Both the position numbers and the translations under genes were made by a program. From Lentisphaeria bacterium UBA1784 (GTDB lineage: Bacteria; Verrucomicrobiota; Lentisphaeria; Victivallales; Victivallaceae): DNA of 13,651 nucleotides. Below, in pieces: positions 1 to 5,906 of this stretch (its first letter is position 1; every line of letters begins with the position of its first letter). The notes beneath the pieces were generated by a model. That model saw only the letters and a list, made by a program, of their open reading frames with translations. It had not been told where the DNA came from and did not search any database. The DNA is taken from the NCBI GenBank assembly GCA_002315455.1, contig DCGG01000089.1, positions 13,966-27,616 of the forward strand, given 5' to 3'.

Positions 1-1576
1 CCTGATCGGGAACGTCCGCGCTCTTCAGGGCCTTCAGCAGGGCCGGGAGCGTTTTGCGGCGCTGTTGTTTCCGCCCGATGGAGGGATCGGAAGCAAGGTG
101 TTTCCGGCGGGTGAGCCAGCCGAAGAGAAGGAGCCCGAGAACGGGGCCGAGATAGAGAAGTCCGCGGAAGAGCCAACCCTGATTTTCGATGAGCGGAGTC
201 AACACGGGGCGTCCCGGAGCCGCCTTCAGGTAGAAGAGTTCCTCCCGGGCGACAGTCTGCTTCACCTTGCTTGCTGGGACTTTTTCCGCGCCGGAACGCT
301 CCGGCACCGCCGCCGCCGCACCCGGAGTCACCACGCCGGGACGGACCGGGAGTTTCAGGGCAAAACGGTGGATGCGGTACTCCTTGGACTTGGGATCGAA
401 GACGCTGACGGCGAAGTTCAGAACGGATTCCCCCTGCGTCAGAGGGACCAGAACGTATTTCACCGTGACCTTGCCGAAGGTGCGGATCTCCTTGGGCGGA
501 TAGGCGCGGAATCCGGAAAAGGAAAGTTCCGGCACGCGGAAGGGTTCGGCGCTACCCTCTCCCTCTGCGGAGAGAATCAGTTCCACGGGTTCTCCCACGG
601 CGGCGGAGGAGGGTTCCAGTTTCGCCTTCAACTTCCACGTTCCCACCAGACCGGAAAAGGCCGCATCCGCGGGCGGCGGCGGCAGCGGATGGATGTTGAC
701 GGGAACGGGACAGGTGAATTCCGCCGTGTAGGGCATCAGTTGCTGGCCCCCGAAGAAAGAGAGTCCGCCGAATCCTCCGAAAAGATCGTCGTCCCGGTGG
801 TCCTGCCGTACCAACTGCATGGCGATTCTGCCGCCGGGATGAATGGTGCCCGGCCGTACCCCCCGGCAGAACGAGATGAAATTCAGCACCTGAAAGCGCT
901 GATCTTTAACGTACTCCGTGCGGGTGAAGGGCGTGTCGAAGCGGGGGTCCCTGACGCGACGGGAACGGTTTTCCGGCAGGACGGAGAGGTTGGCGAAGAT
1001 CAGATCCTGCACTCCGGAGGGATCGGGGTATCCCACGTTGTGGATGCGGACGCCCTCCCGGATGAAGAGCTGATAGACCATGCGGAACTCCTCGCCCTCG
1101 TAGAAGTCGGCACGGTCCGGCAACAGGATGCGGCCGAACACCGCTTGAGAAACGGGGATCGTTTCGCCATCGGCGGAAGTCCGGGCGGAAGCGGCGGTCC
1201 GGGCATTTCCGGCGGCTCCGGCCTGGGAGACGTCTATTGCGAGGGCCTCCTGCGGGACCTTCACGCCGTCAACGTCGAATGCCTTGGCCGGAATCGTGAG
1301 TTTGCCCGGCCGTTCCGGGACCAGAAAATACACGGTGGTGCAGGTGGTTTCTCCATTGATGTTCCGGACCCTTTTCTGCCGGGCGTTCTGCCAGCGGGCG
1401 CCGGGGATCGCCGGCAGTTTCCGGACGTCCGGAGAATCGGAACCGCTGATCTGAATGGGAAGCGGCTCGCCCACGGTCCCGAAATTCGGCGCAGACACCT
1501 GAAAAACGCCTTCCGCGCTCCAAAGCGCGAAGCAACTTGCAACGAGCGATCCCCAAAGGAGACGAAACCCTCTCAT
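1..1576 (-). CDS. batD: BatD-family protein (aerotolerance/oxygen tolerance), 3' end cut by window edge
   Basis: The frame is open from an ATG at 1576 to the left edge (525 codons, no stop). It begins with a signal-peptide-like segment (residues about 4-22), followed by a long beta-rich, probably periplasmic region. BatD-like marks are the Gly/Phe/Asp-rich stretch DDDLFGGFGGLSFFGG (about 262-277) and the second-domain motif LEPSSAAVGEPVELILSAEG (320-339). A single membrane helix (about 472-488, GLLYLGPVLGLLLFGWL) precedes a basic cytoplasmic tail. Family members are usually about 550-600 residues, so little is missing. The start lies 3 nt after the batB/C stop, with a GGAGAAGG Shine-Dalgarno (1588-1595) 11 nt upstream, so the two are translationally coupled. 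BatD is expected to partner BatA/BatB in an inner-membrane/periplasmic complex. The link to oxygen tolerance comes from Bacteroides work and its biochemistry is unknown. The identification rests on motifs and context. Confidence 0.85.
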   Translation of the reverse strand, partial: MRGFRLLWGSLVASCFALWSAEGVFQVSAPNFGTVGEPLPIQISGSDSPDVRKLPAIPGARWQNARQKRVRNINGETTCTTVYFLVPERPGKLTIPAKAFDVDGVKVPQEALAIDVSQAGAAGNARTAASARTSADGETIPVSQAVFGRILLPDRADFYEGEEFRMVYQLFIREGVRIHNVGYPDPSGVQDLIFANLSVLPENRSRRVRDPRFDTPFTRTEYVKDQRFQVLNFISFCRGVRPGTIHPGGRIAMQLVRQDHRDDDLFGGFGGLSFFGGQQLMPYTAEFTCPVPVNIHPLPPPPADAAFSGLVGTWKLKAKLEPSSAAVGEPVELILSAEGEGSAEPFRVPELSFSGFRAYPPKEIRTFGKVTVKYVLVPLTQGESVLNFAVSVFDPKSKEYRIHRFALKLPVRPGVVTPGAAAAVPERSGAEKVPASKVKQTVAREELFYLKAAPGRPVLTPLIENQGWLFRGLLYLGPVLGLLLFGWLTRRKHLASDPSIGRKQQRRKTLPALLKALKSADVPDQ

Positions 1577-1579
1577 GAT

Positions 1580-3760
1580 CTACCAATCCTTCTCCACACG
1601 GGGGGTGCGGTACTGCTGACGGCGGACCCCTTCCCGGAATTTGGACTCTTCATCCTGCGCGGCACGGAGCAACTGCTCCGCACCCTTCTCACCCGGCTTG
1701 GGTGCCGGAGCCTGCCGGGGCTCCTCCTTGCCGGGATCTTTTCCCTTATTCTGCGGAGCTTGGGGCTGACCTTGCGGCTTGGAGTCCTTGCCGTCCTGCT
1801 TTTGCTTGTCGCCGGAGTTCTGCTTCGGCGGTTCGGGTTTCCCCAGCGCCTCCTGCGCCTTGCGGATATGCTCCTTGCGGGGTTCCGGGCGAGGGTCCTT
1901 CTGCGCCTTCTCCAGCTCGTCCCTGGCTTCGCCGGCCTTTTGGCTCAACTGCTTCTGCCCAAGCTGGTCGGCCTGCTTCTGCAGTTTTTCTGCGGCCTGC
2001 CGTGCCTTGTTCAGGGCATCGTCCACGGGATCCTTGTCCTGTTGCGGCTTCTGCTGGTCCTGCTTGTTTTGCCGCTGATCCTGCTTCTGCTGGTCCTGCT
2101 TGTTTTGCCGCTGATCCTGCTTCTGCTGATTCTGCTTGTTTTGCCGGTTCTGCTTCTGATCTTTCTGCTGTTGTTCCTGCTTCTGCCGGGCTTGCTCGGT
2201 GCGTTTCTGCGCCTCCTGCTGCTGTTTTTTCAGTTCTTCGATCTTGCGGCGGAGTTCCTCCACCCGGGCGCGGTCCAGAGTGAGCTGCTGCAGGTTCGCG
2301 TTGAAATCCCCGAGGTACGCGCCGGATTCCGGAATGGAGATGGCCCGCATGTTCAGGTCCTCGCCCACGTCCAGAGCCTGCTTCGCCCGATCCAGGGATT
2401 TGAGTGCGGGGTCCAACTGCTGTTTCTGCACCAGAGCCTCTGCCTGCAAATAGGCCTTGCGCCCGGACTGCAGGGCCCCGGTCCCCAGATTGAAAAGCGA
2501 CCGGGACTGGATCCCCGGCGGAACCGTGGAATCGTTGAGCAGGGTTTCATACAGTTTTTCCGCCTTGGCGTCCCCGGCCAGTTGAAGTTCCCTCGCCCGG
2601 TTGTAACGCTCCTCCGGAGTCCCCTGAAACAGTTCTTCCTGCGTGGGATTGGCCGCCGCCGGAGGTTCCCCGCCCTGCGCGGAAGGAACGGCAGCGGAGG
2701 TCCCCGGCTCCGCGGCTCCCAGAAGGAACAAGGCAAAGAGCAGCGTCAGCGCGGGCATTTTCCTGCGGGTCCCGGGACGTTCGCCCAGGAGCAGAAATCC
2801 TGCGAGAAACACCGCCGCCGCGAGAAGCGGCAAGGGGAAGCGTTCCACCGGGATCGTCCGGCTCCGCTTCTCACCATCGGAGGCGCGGCCCAGCGCGGCG
2901 ATGCGTTTCTCGATGATGCCGAGGGAGGAGTCCGCAACGCTGGCGCGGACGTAGACCCCTCCGGTCTCAAGAGCCAACTTCTTCAGAGCGGTCTCGTTGA
3001 GGCGGGTGGAGATCAGATGGCCCTGCCGATCCCGTCGTGCCTCGCCCTTCTCGTTGAGCACCGGCGCTCCGGCGGAGGGGTCTCCCAGCCCCACGACGAA
3101 AAGCGGAATCTCCCGTTTCTTCAGTTCGGAGATTGCTTTGCCGCTGGAGCCGGTGAGTTCGTCTCCGTCGGTGAAGAGCAGGATGGCCCGGTTGTTTCCG
3201 GAAGCCGCCTTGAAGGCATCCATGGCTTTGCGAAGCGCCAGTTCCAGATTCGTCCCGCCGATGGGGACCACGTCAGGGGAGAGTTCTTTCACATACTCCT
3301 CGAAGGCGACCCGGTCGCTGGTCAGCGGGCAACTCAAATAAGCGGTCCCCGCGAAGGCCACCAGACCGAAACTGTCGCCGGGATCGGCCGAGACCAGCTG
3401 CCGCAACAGGAATTTTGCGTGTTCCAGACGGGATGGCGCCAGATCCGTGGCGAGCATGCTCTTGGAAACGTCGAAGAGGACCAGCACGTCCCGCCCGGAA
3501 TCCCCGGTGGGGCGCACTTCGCTGTTCCAGTAGGGGCGAGCCGCCGCCAGCAGAAGCGAGACGAGGGTCAGCGCCAGAAGCACGTGGCGGAAGCGGCGTT
3601 TCTGCGGAGAGAGCAGGACCGCCTGCGGATCCTCCGCCGCCTGTCCCAACAACAGCCGGAGCCGGGAACGGCGCAGCCGTCCTCCCCGGAAAGAGAACCA
3701 GATCACCGCGGCGACCGCCACCGGGATCAAATACAACATTTCAGGATGAATGAAGTTCAT
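1580..3760 (-). CDS. batB: BatB-BatC fusion: membrane-anchored VWA-domain protein with a K/Q-rich coiled-coil/TPR-like tail
   Basis: This 726-residue protein has two N-terminal membrane helices (about 7-23 and 59-75), then a von Willebrand A domain (about 90-290). A complete MIDAS metal site is visible: DVSKS (D97, S99, S101), T170 in GGTN and D198 in FTDGD. A helix follows at about 308-326, then a signal-peptide-like hydrophobic stretch (about 335-350) preceded by Met335. Next come a TPR-like region (about 373-470) and an extremely Gln/Lys-rich coiled coil (500-680) with 12-residue repeats. The protein ends in PRVEKDW, resembling the terminus I recall for BatC/TPR members of this family. I read it as BatB fused to BatC. 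The ATG at 3760 was chosen because AGAGGAGG (3772-3779) lies 11 nt upstream and a promoter at 3810-3838 overlaps the longer reading frame. No batA, moxR or DUF58 gene lies upstream. VWA MIDAS sites bind a divalent metal and usually mediate protein contacts; the physiological role is unresolved. Confidence 0.88.
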   Translation of the reverse strand: MNFIHPEMLYLIPVAVAAVIWFSFRGGRLRRSRLRLLLGQAAEDPQAVLLSPQKRRFRHVLLALTLVSLLLAAARPYWNSEVRPTGDSGRDVLVLFDVSKSMLATDLAPSRLEHAKFLLRQLVSADPGDSFGLVAFAGTAYLSCPLTSDRVAFEEYVKELSPDVVPIGGTNLELALRKAMDAFKAASGNNRAILLFTDGDELTGSSGKAISELKKREIPLFVVGLGDPSAGAPVLNEKGEARRDRQGHLISTRLNETALKKLALETGGVYVRASVADSSLGIIEKRIAALGRASDGEKRSRTIPVERFPLPLLAAAVFLAGFLLLGERPGTRRKMPALTLLFALFLLGAAEPGTSAAVPSAQGGEPPAAANPTQEELFQGTPEERYNRARELQLAGDAKAEKLYETLLNDSTVPPGIQSRSLFNLGTGALQSGRKAYLQAEALVQKQQLDPALKSLDRAKQALDVGEDLNMRAISIPESGAYLGDFNANLQQLTLDRARVEELRRKIEELKKQQQEAQKRTEQARQKQEQQQKDQKQNRQNKQNQQKQDQRQNKQDQQKQDQRQNKQDQQKPQQDKDPVDDALNKARQAAEKLQKQADQLGQKQLSQKAGEARDELEKAQKDPRPEPRKEHIRKAQEALGKPEPPKQNSGDKQKQDGKDSKPQGQPQAPQNKGKDPGKEEPRQAPAPKPGEKGAEQLLRAAQDEESKFREGVRRQQYRTPRVEKDW
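2048..2152 (-). repeat. 36-bp in-frame tandem repeat (two perfect copies plus one diverged copy) in batB/C
   Basis: Positions 2048-2083 and 2084-2119 are identical 36-bp units; 2120-2152 is a shortened, diverged third copy. Read on the minus strand each unit encodes the 12 residues QDQRQNKQDQQK (in some phase). The unit keeps the reading frame, so copy-number change would lengthen or shorten the Gln/Lys coiled coil without a frameshift. Confidence 0.9.
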
Positions 3761-3771
3761 TTCGTTCCCAG

Positions 3772-3779
3772 CCTCCTCT
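3772..3779 (-). promoter_or_regulatory. Ribosome binding site of batB/C
   Basis: AGAGGAGG on the minus strand, 11 nt upstream of the ATG at 3760. It decides the start against an ATG at 3862 in the same open frame, which would put the candidate promoter inside the coding sequence. Confidence 0.7.
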
Positions 3780-3809
3780 GACAAGACGGACCATCTCCTC
3801 CTCGCAAAG

Positions 3810-3838
3810 AATATAATCATTTCCTGCCGAAAAATCAA
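3810..3838 (-). promoter_or_regulatory. Candidate sigma70 promoter of the bat genes
   Basis: On the minus strand a -35 box TTGATT (3833-3838) is separated by exactly 17 nt from a -10 box TATATT (3810-3815). The boxes match 4/6 and 5/6 of consensus. Transcription would begin near 3803 and give a leader of roughly 40 nt before the batB/C ATG. It lies in an A+T-richer patch of the otherwise G+C-rich ligA-batB gap. This suggests batB/C-batD can be transcribed independently of ligA. Confidence 0.6.
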
Positions 3839-3862
3839 GGGGGATTTCAAAAGGAACCGCAA

Positions 3863-3881
3863 GAAAAGCGGAGAAAGCCGC
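3863..3881 (-). terminator. Weak hairpin with T-run after ligA
   Basis: Downstream of the ligA stop, GCGG (3878-3881) and CCGC (3868-3871) on the minus strand can pair across a 6-nt loop and are followed by TTTTC. The stem is only 4 bp, so termination here would at best be partial. Confidence 0.25.
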
Positions 3882-3901
3882 AGACGCAGGACGCTCCTTC
3901 T

Positions 3902-5881
3902 TCAAAATCCGGGGAAGAGATCGTCAGCATCCGCAGGCGCGGACGACTTCGGTTCCTCTGGCTCCGGCTTCGCGGAGGTCGGAACGGCATTGGAGAAAAG
4001 ATCCAGATCGGCGAAGCCTCCTTCTCCGGGGGAAGAGGAGGGGGCCGCTTCGCCGAGATCAGCAAGGAACGCTTCCAAGCCCCGGATGGCGACGCCGTAT
4101 TTGCGAGCATTGTCCAGCTTTCCGCCGGAAGCGGTCGGGTCCGCCGCCACAAGGAGGGAGAGTTCCTTCGTCACGTCGGAAACCGGCCGGTAGCCGTGAT
4201 CCGCCGCAAGTTTCTCGTAGAAGGTGCGCTTCTCCGGCATCTTTCCGGTGAAGCACACCGTTGGCTTCGGCGCCTCCGCTTCTGCGTGGAGGAGATCCAC
4301 CGCTGAAAGCAGTTCGTCCAGCGCCTCCCTGCCCTCGGAAAATTCCCGGCACAGCACCTTGGCCCGTTCCGGCCCGATCCCGTAGATCTCCGCCAGCGAA
4401 TCCTCGCTCATGCTCCGCAGTTCGGCAAGGGTGCGGCCGGTCAGCAGTTGCCGCGCTACGTTGAGGCCGATGCCGGGGATGTTCAGCGCCGCCAGCAACC
4501 GGAAGTCCTCCACTTTCTGTGCCCGGCGGATCTCGTCCAGCACCTTCCGCGCGGACTTTTCCGCAAAGCCGTCCAGCGAAAGCAGATCCGCCATCTGCAG
4601 AGAGAAGAGTTCCCGCAGGTGCCGGACGCCGCACTTTTGCATGATCTGCCGGAGGGAGGGTTCGCCCAGTTCCTCAATGCCGAGACTGCGGACCGCTCCG
4701 AGAAGCCGCTGAAGCAGCGTCTCCGGGCATTCGGCGTTGGGGCAGACCAGTTCCGGCCCTCGGCGGATCAGTTCGCTCCGGCAGGCGGGACAGCGGTCGA
4801 TCAGGGGGGATCGCCGTTCCTTCCCCGGGGTCCGTTCCGAAATATAGGGGATCACGTCTCCCGCCCGTTCCACGATAACGTCGTCGCCGATCATAAGGTC
4901 CATGTCGAGGATGTTCTGGACGTTGTGCAACGTGGCGCGTTTGATGGTGATGCCGTTGACGTCCACCGGTTCCAGCAGGGCCACGGGAGTGAGGCAGTTC
5001 TTGCCGAAACTCCACTCTACGCCGAGGAGTTTTGTGGCCTTGCGGACGTTGCTGAACTTGTAGGCGATCTCGCCCCGGGGATGGTGTGCCGTGTTTCCAA
5101 GGGAACGGCGGAAGGTCTCGTCGGCGAACTTCACCACCACGCCGTCCTGCGGATAGGGAAGTTCCCGGAGCTGTGCCAAAAGATCGTCCCAGCGCTCCTC
5201 CAAGGCGGAGAGCGCCAGCGGGATGCTCACAAGATTGTAGTCAACGAGGGTCAGCCGGATCTGCTTGTACTGGAAGATGCGGATGTCGTCCCTGCGGAGG
5301 ATGCCGGGGACAGCATTCCGGCTGTTCTTGAAGAACGGGGTGCCGTCTGGCTTGGTCAGTTTCTCCGAGAGTTCCGCAAAGCGGTCGTTGCGCAGGACCA
5401 GTTCGCCCAGCACCGGGCGGTCCACCGGACCGGTGTAGCCGGGCGTCTCCAGTTCCACGAGGGGGAGTTTGGAGGTGATGTCTTCGCCTTCGGCTCCGTC
5501 CCCCCGGGTGGAGAGGATCTTGCCGTCGAAGCGGGCGGAGATGCCGTCGTACTTCGGCTCCACCAGCAGCGGTTCCCCGGGAGAGCGGGCGAACTTCCGC
5601 GCCCACTCCAGCACCGCCGCTAAACTGTACGCCTTGTCCAGCGAAAGCATGGGTTCCGGATGCCGGACTTTGCCGCCGCCGGAGGCGATGGAGGTGCTGC
5701 CGATGCGGCTCAACAGCGGATGGTCCGGGTCCAGCCGCCGCAGCGCTTCGATCAGGGCGTCATAGGTGTCGTCGGAGATTTCGGAGACGCCCCTTTCCCA
5801 GTAACTGCGAAAGTGGTGGTCGATCAGTTTTTCCAGTTCTTCCCGGGTCAACGTCCGGGGATCGGGAACGGGGCGCTCCAT
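3902..5881 (-). CDS. ligA: NAD-dependent DNA ligase LigA, divergent, with C-terminal extension
   Basis: LigA seals DNA nicks in replication and repair using NAD+ as adenylate donor. All family modules are visible in 659 residues: an NMN-binding Ia region (about 10-50, SDDTYD); the adenylation domain with nucleophile Lys110 in VEPKYDG and RGDGAEGEDIT (126-136); the OB fold (about 280-355); a Cys4 zinc finger (C364, C367, C380, C385); helix-hairpin-helix repeats (AALNIPGIG at 464-472, IYGIGPERA at 499-507); and a BRCT domain (about 538-607). Several normally invariant stretches are altered, for example NAVPGILRR (189-197) where NAAAGSLRQ is usual, and no SPTQRVG-like motif appears before the adenylation domain. 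About 50 acidic/proline-rich residues follow BRCT and contain ADLDLF (624-629) and DDLF (653-656), which resemble sliding-clamp motifs. The start is the first ATG in the frame; its Shine-Dalgarno (GCGGAT) is weak. It lies 25 bp after the hppA stop, so co-transcription with hppA is likely. Confidence 0.95.
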   Translation of the reverse strand: MERPVPDPRTLTREELEKLIDHHFRSYWERGVSEISDDTYDALIEALRRLDPDHPLLSRIGSTSIASGGGKVRHPEPMLSLDKAYSLAAVLEWARKFARSPGEPLLVEPKYDGISARFDGKILSTRGDGAEGEDITSKLPLVELETPGYTGPVDRPVLGELVLRNDRFAELSEKLTKPDGTPFFKNSRNAVPGILRRDDIRIFQYKQIRLTLVDYNLVSIPLALSALEERWDDLLAQLRELPYPQDGVVVKFADETFRRSLGNTAHHPRGEIAYKFSNVRKATKLLGVEWSFGKNCLTPVALLEPVDVNGITIKRATLHNVQNILDMDLMIGDDVIVERAGDVIPYISERTPGKERRSPLIDRCPACRSELIRRGPELVCPNAECPETLLQRLLGAVRSLGIEELGEPSLRQIMQKCGVRHLRELFSLQMADLLSLDGFAEKSARKVLDEIRRAQKVEDFRLLAALNIPGIGLNVARQLLTGRTLAELRSMSEDSLAEIYGIGPERAKVLCREFSEGREALDELLSAVDLLHAEAEAPKPTVCFTGKMPEKRTFYEKLAADHGYRPVSDVTKELSLLVAADPTASGGKLDNARKYGVAIRGLEAFLADLGEAAPSSSPGEGGFADLDLFSNAVPTSAKPEPEEPKSSAPADADDLFPGF

Positions 5882-5906
5882 GATGAGATCCGCTGCGAGG
5901 GGGTGC

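Noticed and set aside
65..3781. A 1238-codon open frame on the plus strand covering the bat genes
   Set aside because: It is antisense to batD and batB/C, both of which have clear family motifs. Its leucine-rich part is simply the complement of the Gln/Lys repeat, and its composition resembles no protein family. Long stop-free antisense frames are expected at this G+C.
4448..5623. A 391-codon plus-strand frame opposite ligA
   Set aside because: Antisense to the conserved ligase domains, with no ribosome binding site or recognisable motif.
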